Source: an uncultured Aquimarina sp.
GTDB taxonomy: Bacteria > Bacteroidota > Bacteroidia > Flavobacteriales > Flavobacteriaceae
Length of the DNA stretch: 64,000 nucleotides
Reading direction: 5' to 3'
Assembly: GCA_947500545.1 (NCBI GenBank)
Contig: CANMSO010000007.1
Span: 124,001-188,000 of the forward strand
Every line of letters begins with the position of its first letter. Position 1 is the stretch's first letter. The notes under the pieces were generated by a model. The model saw only the letters and a program-made list of their open reading frames with translations, searched no databases and was not told where the DNA came from. Position numbers and translations under genes: made by a program. Shown here in pieces: positions 16,495-24,502 of this stretch.

Positions 16495-16974
16495 ATGAGA
16501 CACGGAAAGAAAATAAATCACTTAGGAAGAAAAACAGCACATCGTAAAGCTATGCTTGCGAATATGGCTTGTTCCTTAATTGAACATAAAAGAATTAACA
16601 CTACAGTTGCAAAAGCAAAAGCGCTTAAGCAATTCGTAGAGCCGTTAGTAACTAAATCTAAAGAAGACACAACTCATAATCGTCGTATCGTATTTAGTAG
16701 ATTGCGTAATAAATATGCAGTAACTGAATTGTTTAGAGAAGTTGCTACTAAAGTTGGTGACAGACCAGGAGGATATACAAGAATTATTAAGCTTGGAAAT
16801 CGTCTTGGTGATAACGCTGATATGGCAATGATAGAATTAGTAGATTATAACGAGCTATATAATGCTGGTAAACCTGCTAAGAAGAAATCAAGAAGAAGAG
16901 GAGGTAAAGGAAAGAAAGCTGAAACTGCTCCTGTAGCTCCAGCTCCAGAAACTGCTAACTCTGAAGAAGAATAA
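16495..16974 (+). CDS. rplQ: 50S ribosomal protein L17
   Basis: L17 lies near the tunnel exit. The core of about 117 residues starts MRHGKKINHLGRKTAHRKAM and contains DRPGGYTRIIKLGNRLGDNA. The 159-residue total includes a C-terminal extension of about 40 residues, first Lys/Arg/Gly-rich (KKKSRRRGGKGKK) then Ala/Pro/Glu-rich, as often seen in Bacteroidota. It is the last gene of the cluster and is followed by a strong terminator. Confidence 0.98.
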   Translation: MRHGKKINHLGRKTAHRKAMLANMACSLIEHKRINTTVAKAKALKQFVEPLVTKSKEDTTHNRRIVFSRLRNKYAVTELFREVATKVGDRPGGYTRIIKLGNRLGDNADMAMIELVDYNELYNAGKPAKKKSRRRGGKGKKAETAPVAPAPETANSEEE

Positions 16975-17003
16975 ATGAAAAGTGTGAATCACACATAATG
17001 TCT

Positions 17004-17038
17004 AAAGGATAAACGTTTAACGTTTATCCTTTTTTTTT
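17004..17038 (+). terminator. Rho-independent terminator of the ribosomal protein cluster
   Basis: AAAGGATAAACG (17004-17015) pairs with CGTTTATCCTTT (17021-17032) over 12 bp around TTTAA, with T continuing to 17038. It lies 29 bases after the rplQ stop. Confidence 0.92.
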
Positions 17039-17086
17039 GAATAAATTTTTGTGATAATTTGTAATAGATTATAAAATTTTAAAAGG

Positions 17087-18202
17087 ATGAAATATCAATC
17101 TCGAAAAAAAGCGATTCTTTTATTGGCTGATGGTACTATTTTTCATGGCAAGGCCGTGGGAAGAGAAGGTAGTGCGTTTGGTGAAGTGTGTTTTAATACT
17201 GGAATGACCGGCTATCAGGAAATTTTTACAGACCCCTCATATTATGGCCAATTGATGGTGACAACCAATGCGCATATTGGTAATTATGGAACTAATGAAG
17301 ATGAGATAGAATCCGATTCTATTAAAATCGCTGGCTTGATTGTAAAGAATTTTAGCTACGACTACTCCAGAGATCTTGCAGATAGCTCGTTACAAGACTT
17401 TTTAGAGAAACATAATCTCTTGGCTATTTCAGATGTGGATACACGTGCTTTAGTAAGTTATATTAGAGATAACGGAGCAATGAATGCCGTGATATCAACA
17501 GAAGTAGAGGATATTGACAAATTAAAAGAACAGTTGGCTGCTGTGCCAGATATGAATGGTTTAGAACTAGCCTCCAAAGTGTCGACAAGTGAACCATATT
17601 TCTTTGGAGATCCTAATGCAACATATAAGATTTCGGCTCTTGATCTAGGGATAAAAAAGAATATCTTACGCAATCTAGCCAAAAGAGATGCTTATATAAA
17701 AGTGTTTCCTTATAATGCTACATTTGCCGAAATGAGTGAATGGGAATCAGATGGGTATTTCTTGTCTAATGGGCCTGGAGATCCAGAACCATTAACACAG
17801 GCGATTAGTACCGCCAAGGAGATTTTGAATAGAGATTTACCTCTATTTGGTATATGTCTTGGGCATCAAGTTATAGCATTGGCTAATGGAATTAGTACCT
17901 ATAAAATGCATCACGGACACCGAGGAATAAATCACCCTGTCAAGAATTTAATAACAGGTAAAGGAGAAATTACTTCGCAGAATCATGGTTTTGCAATACA
18001 TAAAGAAGAAACCGAAAAACATACAGATGTAGAGATTACACATCTACATTTAAATGATGATACTGTAGCGGGGATCAAAATGAAAAATAAAAATTGTTTT
18101 TCAGTTCAATATCATCCAGAAGCTAGTCCTGGGCCAAATGATTCAATATACTTGTTTGATCAATTTATTGAAAATATTAAAAAAGTAAAAGTTACTGCAT
18201 AA
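17087..18202 (+). CDS. carA: Carbamoyl-phosphate synthase small (glutaminase) subunit
   Basis: CarA hydrolyses glutamine and passes ammonia to CarB for carbamoyl phosphate, feeding pyrimidine and arginine synthesis. The 371 residues have the N-terminal CPSase_sm domain with FGEVCFNTGMTGYQEIFTDP and a C-terminal class I amidotransferase with the nucleophile Cys257 in FGICLGHQ and His343/Glu345 in YHPEAS. No carB follows; the next gene is eno after 184 bases, so the large subunit must be encoded elsewhere. A near-match promoter box (TAATTTG at 17055-17061) lies upstream. Confidence 0.96.
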   Translation: MKYQSRKKAILLLADGTIFHGKAVGREGSAFGEVCFNTGMTGYQEIFTDPSYYGQLMVTTNAHIGNYGTNEDEIESDSIKIAGLIVKNFSYDYSRDLADSSLQDFLEKHNLLAISDVDTRALVSYIRDNGAMNAVISTEVEDIDKLKEQLAAVPDMNGLELASKVSTSEPYFFGDPNATYKISALDLGIKKNILRNLAKRDAYIKVFPYNATFAEMSEWESDGYFLSNGPGDPEPLTQAISTAKEILNRDLPLFGICLGHQVIALANGISTYKMHHGHRGINHPVKNLITGKGEITSQNHGFAIHKEETEKHTDVEITHLHLNDDTVAGIKMKNKNCFSVQYHPEASPGPNDSIYLFDQFIENIKKVKVTA

Positions 18203-18386
18203 AAATTAGATTATTTATATGGTAATTTCAGTATTATTGTAATGTATTAATCTATAACGTTATAGTTGATAACTTAACAGCAATATTGCGGTTTCCGTAA
18301 TAAATTAAGGCTTTTTTCGCGGTGTCAGAATTTACTGGTTTTGTATATTGCGGAGAATTAAAATTATCCAACAAAATAAATAAAAA

Positions 18387-19676
18387 ATGAGTATAATTAT
18401 TAATATTCACGCTAGACAGATTTTAGATTCCCGTGGTAACCCAACTGTAGAAGTAGACGTGATTACCGAAAATGGTGTTTTAGGAAGAGCAGCTGTTCCT
18501 TCGGGAGCTTCAACAGGAGAGCATGAAGCTGTAGAATTAAGAGATGGTGGTAAAAGCTATATGGGTAAAGGAGTTCTTAAAGCTGTAGAAAATGTTAATA
18601 CAATAATTGCTGAAGAGCTGTTAGGATATTCTATATTCGATCAAAATTTGTTAGATCAAACAATGATCCAATTAGATGGAACTCCTAACAAATCAAGACT
18701 TGGAGCAAATGCTATATTAGGAGTTTCATTGGCAGCAGCGAAAGCCGCGGCAAATGAACTTAATATGCCTTTGTATCGCTATGTTGGAGGAGTAAGTGCA
18801 AATACACTTCCTGTTCCTATGATGAATATAATTAATGGTGGTTCACATAGTGATGCGCCAATTGCATTTCAAGAGTTTATGGTAATGCCAGTAAAGGCAG
18901 AGAACTTTACACATGCAATGCAAATGGGGACAGAGATTTTTCATAACCTGAAAAAAGTACTACATGATCGTGGATTAAGTACTGCAGTTGGTGATGAAGG
19001 TGGTTTTGCTCCTACTTTAGACGGAACAGAAGATGCATTAGATTCAATAGCTCTTGCTGTAGAGAAAGCTGGATATAAATTTGGTGATGAAGTGATGGTG
19101 GCATTAGATTGTGCCGCAGCAGAATTTTATGTTAATGGTAAATACGATTATACTAAATTCGAAGGAGATACAGGTAAAATTCGTTCTAGTGAAGAGCAAG
19201 CAGATTACCTTGCAGAATTAGCTTCAAAATACCCAATTATATCTATAGAAGATGGTATGGATGAAAACGATTGGGATGGATGGAAATACCTAACAGATAA
19301 GATTGGAGATAAAGTTCAATTAGTAGGTGATGATTTATTTGTAACTAATGTTGAAAGACTCTCTAGAGGAATTGAGAATGGTATTGCAAACTCAATTTTG
19401 ATTAAAGTGAATCAAATAGGAACGCTTACTGAAACTATTGCGGCGGTAAACATGGCACATAATGCAGGATATACTTCTGTAATGTCTCACAGATCTGGTG
19501 AAACCGAAGATAATACTATTGCAGATTTGGCTGTTGCTTTAAATACAGGGCAGATTAAGACCGGTTCGGCTTCTCGTAGTGATAGAATGGCAAAGTATAA
19601 TCAATTGCTTCGTATAGAAGAAGAATTAGGAAGTATTGCCTATTATCCAAAGCAAAATGCTTTTAAAGTTAAATAA
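18387..19676 (+). CDS. eno: Enolase (phosphopyruvate hydratase)
   Basis: Enolase converts 2-phosphoglycerate to phosphoenolpyruvate in glycolysis. The 429 residues have ARQILDSRGNPTVEVDV at the start, VGDEGGFAP with a catalytic Glu, the LIKVNQIGT strand with the catalytic Lys, and the signature SHRSGETEDNTIADLAVAL. Length is normal. A 184-base AT-rich gap without a clear promoter box precedes it, and a terminator follows. Confidence 0.97.
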   Translation: MSIIINIHARQILDSRGNPTVEVDVITENGVLGRAAVPSGASTGEHEAVELRDGGKSYMGKGVLKAVENVNTIIAEELLGYSIFDQNLLDQTMIQLDGTPNKSRLGANAILGVSLAAAKAAANELNMPLYRYVGGVSANTLPVPMMNIINGGSHSDAPIAFQEFMVMPVKAENFTHAMQMGTEIFHNLKKVLHDRGLSTAVGDEGGFAPTLDGTEDALDSIALAVEKAGYKFGDEVMVALDCAAAEFYVNGKYDYTKFEGDTGKIRSSEEQADYLAELASKYPIISIEDGMDENDWDGWKYLTDKIGDKVQLVGDDLFVTNVERLSRGIENGIANSILIKVNQIGTLTETIAAVNMAHNAGYTSVMSHRSGETEDNTIADLAVALNTGQIKTGSASRSDRMAKYNQLLRIEEELGSIAYYPKQNAFKVK

Positions 19677-19700
19677 GAATATATCTATATTATATAAGGA

Positions 19701-19736
19701 AAAAGAGGTTATCTAAGCAGATAGCCTCTTTTTTTT
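19701..19736 (+). terminator. Rho-independent terminator after eno
   Basis: AAAAGAGGTTATCT (19701-19714) pairs with AGATAGCCTCTTTT (19719-19732) with one G-T wobble around AAGC, and T runs to 19736. It separates eno from gltA. Confidence 0.92.
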
Positions 19737-19855
19737 GCAGATAATTTTGAAAAAGTGCTGTAAGGTTAAAAATCATCTAACGATTAATAACATATTAACA
19801 CTATATTTCGTAATTTAGCGACCCTTATAATAAAGCAAAATTCTAAAATAATCCA

Positions 19856-21142
19856 ATGTCAAAAAAAGCTACTTTAGAAGTCGACGGTAATAAATATGAG
19901 TTCCCAATAATTAAAGGAACAGAGAACGAATTAGGAATAGAAATCAAAACACTTAGAGGTGTTACTGGTGGGATCACAACTATTGATCCTGGTTATAAAA
20001 ATACCGGAAGCTGTGAGAGTGCAATTACTTTTCTTGATGGAGAAAAAGGAATCTTAAGATACCGTGGATATTCTATCGAAGAGCTTGCAGATAAGGCAGA
20101 CTTCTTAGAAGTATGTTATTTATTGATATTTGGAGAATTACCTACAGCAGTACAATTAGAAAAATTTGATAAAGACATCAAAGAAGAATCTCAGGTAGAT
20201 GAGGATATGAAGAAAATCCTAGATGGTTTTCCTAAAAGTGCTCACCCAATGGGAGTATTGTCGTCTTTAACGAGTGCCTTAATAGCTTTTAATCCAGGAT
20301 CGGTAGATGTAGATTCTGAAGAAGAAATGTACGGAGCTATTGTAAAAATACTAGCAAAATTCCCTGTACTTGCAGCATGGACAATGAGAAAAAGAAAAAG
20401 TCTTCCATTAGATTATGGAGATAATTCTTTAGGGTATGTAGAAAATTTACATAAAATGATGTTTGCCAAACCAAATCAAACTTATGAGGCAAACAAAATA
20501 GTAAACGATGCGTTGGACAAATTGTTAATTCTACACGCTGATCACGAACAAAACTGTTCAACATCTACAGTAAGAATAGTTGGTTCTTCACATGCTGGAT
20601 TATTCGCATCATTATCCGCTGGAATATCTGCACTTTGGGGTCCTCTTCATGGTGGTGCTAATCAAGCAGTAATAGAAATGCTTGAAGCCATAAAAGAAGA
20701 TGGTGGTGATACTGCTAAGTATATTAATAAAGCAAAAGATAAAAATGACCCTTTTAGATTAATGGGATTTGGGCATAGAGTATATAAGAATTTTGATCCT
20801 AGAGCCAAAATCATCAAGAAATCAGCAGAAGAGGTATTAGGAAACCTAGGGATAGAAGACCCTGTTCTTGATATCGCAAAAGGATTGGCAGAAGTAGCAC
20901 TAAAAGATGAGTATTTTGTACAGAGAAAATTATATCCAAATGTAGATTTCTACTCAGGAATTATTTATAGAGCATTAGGAATTCCTACAGAAATGTTTAC
21001 GGTAATGTTTGCTTTAGGAAGGCTTCCAGGTTGGATTGCCCAATGGAGAGAAATGCGTCTTCGTAAGGAGCCTATTGGAAGACCAAGACAAATTTATATT
21101 GGAGAAAATTATAGACCATTCAAATCTATCTCTGAGCGATAG
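19856..21142 (+). CDS. gltA: Citrate synthase
   Basis: Citrate synthase condenses oxaloacetate and acetyl-CoA, the entry step of the TCA cycle. The 428-residue protein has the small N-terminal beta domain of the type II bacterial family, catalytic His in LHADHEQNCSTSTVR and GFGHRVYKNFDPRAK, and the catalytic Asp in PNVDFYSG. The gene has its own terminator upstream and downstream and is therefore probably monocistronic. Confidence 0.97.
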   Translation: MSKKATLEVDGNKYEFPIIKGTENELGIEIKTLRGVTGGITTIDPGYKNTGSCESAITFLDGEKGILRYRGYSIEELADKADFLEVCYLLIFGELPTAVQLEKFDKDIKEESQVDEDMKKILDGFPKSAHPMGVLSSLTSALIAFNPGSVDVDSEEEMYGAIVKILAKFPVLAAWTMRKRKSLPLDYGDNSLGYVENLHKMMFAKPNQTYEANKIVNDALDKLLILHADHEQNCSTSTVRIVGSSHAGLFASLSAGISALWGPLHGGANQAVIEMLEAIKEDGGDTAKYINKAKDKNDPFRLMGFGHRVYKNFDPRAKIIKKSAEEVLGNLGIEDPVLDIAKGLAEVALKDEYFVQRKLYPNVDFYSGIIYRALGIPTEMFTVMFALGRLPGWIAQWREMRLRKEPIGRPRQIYIGENYRPFKSISER

Positions 21143-21161
21143 AATTTTTCTTAAAATAAAT

Positions 21162-21194
21162 AAAAAGGCGTTGAAGAAATTCAACGCCTTTTTT
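21162..21194 (+). terminator. Rho-independent terminator after gltA
   Basis: AAAAAGGCGTTGAA (21162-21175) pairs perfectly with TTCAACGCCTTTTT (21180-21193) over 14 bp around a GAAA tetraloop, with one further T. Confidence 0.95.
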
Positions 21195-21299
21195 GTAAAA
21201 TATTCAATACGACTGTCCAAAAACAGTTATTTTTTTAGAATTTGATAAAATACTTGCAATTTTTTCGAAGAAAGTCTTAGTGGTAAAACACGCTATTTA

Positions 21300-21307
21300 T
21301 ATATTTG
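21300..21307 (+). promoter_or_regulatory. TAnnTTTG promoter box
   Basis: TATATTTG matches the Bacteroidota -7 consensus and lies 47 bases before the start codon of the arginine-deiminase-like gene. No convincing -33 TTG was found at the expected distance. Confidence 0.65.
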
Positions 21308-21353
21308 CGTAACTACTCAAAATTAATAATAGTACACTTAAAAGATTCAATTT

Positions 21354-22268
21354 TTGAAACTAAACATACAAAACGAAACATCAAGACTTAGAGCTGTCGT
21401 TTTAGGAACAGCCTTGGATAATGGCTCTGTGCCTAAAATAGAAGATGCCTATGATCCTAAGTCTATTCAGCATATCAAAGCTGGTACATATCCCAAAGAA
21501 TCCGCGATGGTTTCCGAAATGGAAGCGGTGGCTAGAGTTTTTGAAAAATATGACGTAAAAGTTTATCGACCAGAAATTATAAAGGAGTATAACCAGATTT
21601 TTGCAAGGGATATAGCATTAGTTATAGAAGATAAGTTTATAAAATCAAATATACTTCCGGATCGCGAAAAAGAAATAAAAGCGATTCAGCATGTAATTGA
21701 CAAAATCGACCCTAAAAAAGTATACAAAGCTCCTTCTGAGGACATCCATTTTGAAGGAGGAGATATTATGATTCATAATGATCATATTTTTATTGGCACC
21801 TATAAAGGAGAAGATTACCCTGATTGTATTGTAGCGCGTACGAATATGAAAGGGGTTGAATATATAAGATCACTTTTTCCAAATAAAACGATAAAGGAGT
21901 TTGACCTTAATAAATCTATGGAAGATCCGCGAGATAATGCATTACATCTGGATTGTTGTTTTCAGCCTGTAGGAAGAGATAAGGCTATAATTCATAAGGA
22001 AGGATTCAGAGATCCGTTGGATTATGAATATTTAGTTGATTTTTTTGGAAAAGAAAACCTTTTCCATATTAATAAGGACGAAATGTATCACATGAATTCT
22101 AATATCTTTTCTATTGCAGAAGACGTAGTAATTTCTGAGCAAAATTTCACACGTTTGAACACATGGCTTAGAAGTCTTGGGATAACTGTAGAAGAGGTGC
22201 CTTATGCAGAAATTGCAAAGCAGGAAGGTTTATTACGATGTTCTACTATGCCACTAATAAGAGATTAA
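21354..22268 (+). CDS. Arginine deiminase-like guanidino-group-modifying enzyme
   Basis: This 304-residue protein belongs to the guanidino-modifying (deiminase/amidinotransferase) superfamily. It has FARDI at 83-87, EGGD at 134-137, the catalytic His in HLD at 198-200 and the nucleophile Cys296 in LRCSTMPL, the layout of the Cys-His-Glu/Asp triad. Substrate (arginine, methylarginine, citrulline) is not evident. The only reasonable start is TTG at 21354, since the next in-frame ATG lies after residue 50 and would remove the first strand. It is followed after 91 bases by ctlX, another member of the same superfamily, so both probably act in one arginine/citrulline pathway. Confidence 0.85.
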   Translation: MKLNIQNETSRLRAVVLGTALDNGSVPKIEDAYDPKSIQHIKAGTYPKESAMVSEMEAVARVFEKYDVKVYRPEIIKEYNQIFARDIALVIEDKFIKSNILPDREKEIKAIQHVIDKIDPKKVYKAPSEDIHFEGGDIMIHNDHIFIGTYKGEDYPDCIVARTNMKGVEYIRSLFPNKTIKEFDLNKSMEDPRDNALHLDCCFQPVGRDKAIIHKEGFRDPLDYEYLVDFFGKENLFHINKDEMYHMNSNIFSIAEDVVISEQNFTRLNTWLRSLGITVEEVPYAEIAKQEGLLRCSTMPLIRD

Positions 22269-22359
22269 AACATGAAATAAGCTGTATCATTTTGTTGATT
22301 CTGAAGAAAATGAATATTGGCTAATTAAATCTGATCATTGCAAAAATAAGTATATACAG

Positions 22360-23289
22360 ATGAAACAAGTAACTAACACAATAGTGATGATTCGTCCGGT
22401 AAAGTTTAGGATGAATGAACAAACCGCGGTAAATAATTATTATCAGGAAGATAAAGAAATTGTAGATGCAAATACGAAAGCTCAGCAAGAGTTTGACGGA
22501 TTTGTGAATGCATTGAAAGAAGTAGGTCTACAGGTTATCGTGATTAATGATGATCCAAAAAACGATACTCCAGACTCTATCTTTCCTAATAACTGGGTTT
22601 CTTTTCATGAAAACGGTGATGTAGGACTATATCCAATGTTTGCTGTAAATAGAAGACGAGAAAGAAGACCAGAAATTTTGGATCTTATAGAAACTTCTGG
22701 TTTTGAAATAAAAAATATAGTGGATTATACTCATGCAGAAGATGAAGAAGTATTTCTTGAAGGAACTGGTAGTCTTGTTTTGGATAGAATAAATAAGAAG
22801 GCATATTGTGCCCTTTCTGCAAGAGCAGATGAAGAGTTGCTTATAGAATTTTGCGAAGATTTTGAATATACACCGGTAATCTTTACTGCTTATCAAACGG
22901 TTGATGCTAAAAGACTCCCAATATATCATACTAATGTTATGATGGGTATAGCAGAAACATTTGCTGTGGTGTGTCTGGATTGTATAGATGATAAAAAAGA
23001 ACGTAAAAATTTGGTTGATCATTTAAAAAATGATGGCAAAGAGATTATTTCTATTACAGAAGATCAGGTGAATAGCTTTGCAGGTAATATGCTTCAAGTT
23101 GCAGGTTCGGGAGATAAGCGGTATCTTGTAATGTCATTGGCAGCTTTTAAAAGTTTAACCAAAGAACAGATTAATAAGATAGAAAAGCATTGTGCAATTC
23201 TTTACAGTGATCTCACTACAATAGAAACGTTAGGAGGTGGAAGTGCAAGATGTATGATGGCTGAAGTATTTTTGCCAGCAAATAAATAA
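22360..23289 (+). CDS. ctlX: Citrulline utilization hydrolase CtlX
   Basis: The 309-residue protein matches the CtlX family, which hydrolyses the ureido group of citrulline and is related to arginine deiminases. It begins with TNTIVMIRPVKFRMNEQTAV, has IFPNNW at 74-79, Glu134 in LEGTGS, His190 in YHTNV and the nucleophile Cys298 in GGGSARCMM. It lies directly downstream of an arginine-deiminase-like gene. The family assignment is strong; the activity is known from homologues and was not shown here. Confidence 0.85.
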   Translation: MKQVTNTIVMIRPVKFRMNEQTAVNNYYQEDKEIVDANTKAQQEFDGFVNALKEVGLQVIVINDDPKNDTPDSIFPNNWVSFHENGDVGLYPMFAVNRRRERRPEILDLIETSGFEIKNIVDYTHAEDEEVFLEGTGSLVLDRINKKAYCALSARADEELLIEFCEDFEYTPVIFTAYQTVDAKRLPIYHTNVMMGIAETFAVVCLDCIDDKKERKNLVDHLKNDGKEIISITEDQVNSFAGNMLQVAGSGDKRYLVMSLAAFKSLTKEQINKIEKHCAILYSDLTTIETLGGGSARCMMAEVFLPANK

Positions 23290-23299
23290 CCGTAATTTG

Positions 23300-23323
23300 T
23301 TAAAACCGATACAGTGGTTTTAA
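23300..23323 (+). other. Inverted repeat between ctlX and the Rrf2 gene
   Basis: TTAAAACC (23300-23307) and GGTTTTAA (23316-23323) form an 8-bp inverted repeat with an 8-base spacer. No T run follows, so it is a weak terminator at best; an operator for the adjacent Rrf2 regulator is an alternative. Confidence 0.35.
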
Positions 23324-23382
23324 AAAGATTTCTTTTAACTACTTAGGGAATAATGAAGTATCAACGGGTGAAATAATAGTAT

Positions 23383-23793
23383 ATGCTTTCGAAGAAAACA
23401 AAATATGGAATAAAGGCGCTTACGTATATTGCTAGAAAAAGATGTGATTATCCCGTTCAGATATCTGAGATTGCAAAAAACGAAAATATTTCTCAAAAAT
23501 TTCTAGAGAGTATATTACTAACCTTAAGAAAAAATGGTTTCTTAGGATCCAAAAAAGGAAAAGGAGGTGGATATTATCTTATTAAGGAACCAAAGGAAAT
23601 AGTAATGGCAGCAATAATTAGAGTGCTAGAGGGGCCCATTGCAATGCTTCCTTGTGTAAGCCTTAATTTTTATGAGAAATGTGATGACTGCCCAGATGAA
23701 GATAGATGTGCCGTACATAGTTTAATGATTGAGGTTAGAGACAATACATTAAAGGTTTTAGAAAATAAAACTTTGGCTGATTTTATAGATTGA
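23383..23793 (+). CDS. Rrf2 family transcriptional regulator
   Basis: This 136-residue protein has the Rrf2 winged helix-turn-helix: SKKTKYGIKALTYIARK, then ISQKFLESILLTLRKNGFLG and the KKGKGGGYYL wing. Cys91, Cys100, Cys103 and Cys109 in the C-terminal part could hold an iron-sulfur cluster as in IscR, NsrR or RsrR-like members. No isc, suf or nitrosative-stress gene is adjacent, so its regulon is unknown. It converges with the CpeT-like gene, whose stop codon is only one base away. Confidence 0.88.
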   Translation: MLSKKTKYGIKALTYIARKRCDYPVQISEIAKNENISQKFLESILLTLRKNGFLGSKKGKGGGYYLIKEPKEIVMAAIIRVLEGPIAMLPCVSLNFYEKCDDCPDEDRCAVHSLMIEVRDNTLKVLENKTLADFID

Positions 23794-23794
23794 T

Positions 23795-24421
23795 TTATTT
23801 TTTTTTGGAGATTCTTTGGTATTTATAAGGGCCTTTTATTTTCCCCCATATTTGTTTTCCTAAATTATTATACCCTCTGTTCCAAATAGATATTTTTTCC
23901 CGACTAATAACAAAATTTGCGGTAATATACTCTACGTTAGTGATGCTGCTAGAACAGAATTTCTTGTTGGTTTTTCCAGAATATATGGTAGAAGTGTTTT
24001 TCTTAAAATAGACGTCACAACCATCTCTTATTTCTAAACTATCGATAGTCAGTTTATCAAAAACACTTTTATTCTTCCAACCACTTTGGTAATATTTAGC
24101 ATTTGGTATTTTATAACTCATATTTTTAAACGTGGTTGAATCTACTCTTTCGTATTTTAATATTCTTTGACCATATATATTGTTATTCTCTTTGGCATCA
24201 TATAATTCTGAGTATACCCAATATCCAGGCCTATCTTGCCAGATAATTACATTTACCAGATTCAAATGTGCATAACCAGAATCATCTTTTGCTTGTTGTT
24301 CATTAGAAAATTCACCTACAAGCAACCCAACCAAATTGTCTAATTCGGGATCTGTTAAAGGCTTGTCGCTGCACCCAGAGAGTAGTGTGAATGTAAAAAC
24401 AAAAAGTAAAATTTGCTTCAT
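23795..24421 (-). CDS. CpcT/CpeT-like lipoprotein
   Basis: The 208-residue protein has a lipoprotein signal with lipobox LLSGC (Cys17). The mature part resembles the CpcT/CpeT domain: LVGLLVGEFSNEQQA, a WVYSELYD strand, YGQRILKYERV, RDGCDVYFKK, and the end WNRGYNNLGKQIWGKIKGPY. In cyanobacteria this family attaches bilins to phycobiliproteins. No phycobiliprotein, bilin or other pigment gene is present here, so a different ligand or role must be expected. The +2 residues (SDKPL) lack a run of acidic residues, so it probably faces the periplasm. Family membership is moderately sure; function is not. Confidence 0.72.
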   Translation of the reverse strand: MKQILLFVFTFTLLSGCSDKPLTDPELDNLVGLLVGEFSNEQQAKDDSGYAHLNLVNVIIWQDRPGYWVYSELYDAKENNNIYGQRILKYERVDSTTFKNMSYKIPNAKYYQSGWKNKSVFDKLTIDSLEIRDGCDVYFKKNTSTIYSGKTNKKFCSSSITNVEYITANFVISREKISIWNRGYNNLGKQIWGKIKGPYKYQRISKKK

Positions 24422-24502
24422 GTGATTGTTTTACTAAATATATAAAAAAAACCAAAAAAACTGCAATTTATCGATAAAACAAAGCGTTTTATCCTAGTAA
24501 AA

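Noticed and set aside
16982..16994. GTGTGAATCACAC, resembling a CRP site
   Set aside because: The half sites TGTGA/TCACA are separated by one base instead of six; it lies after rplQ where no promoter is needed for an activator.
18330..18360. TATATTG before eno as promoter
   Set aside because: One T short of the TAnnTTTG consensus and no spaced TTG; too weak to list.
21036..21245. Small ORF overlapping the end of gltA and its terminator
   Set aside because: It reads through the terminator stem and overlaps gltA in another frame; no family resemblance.
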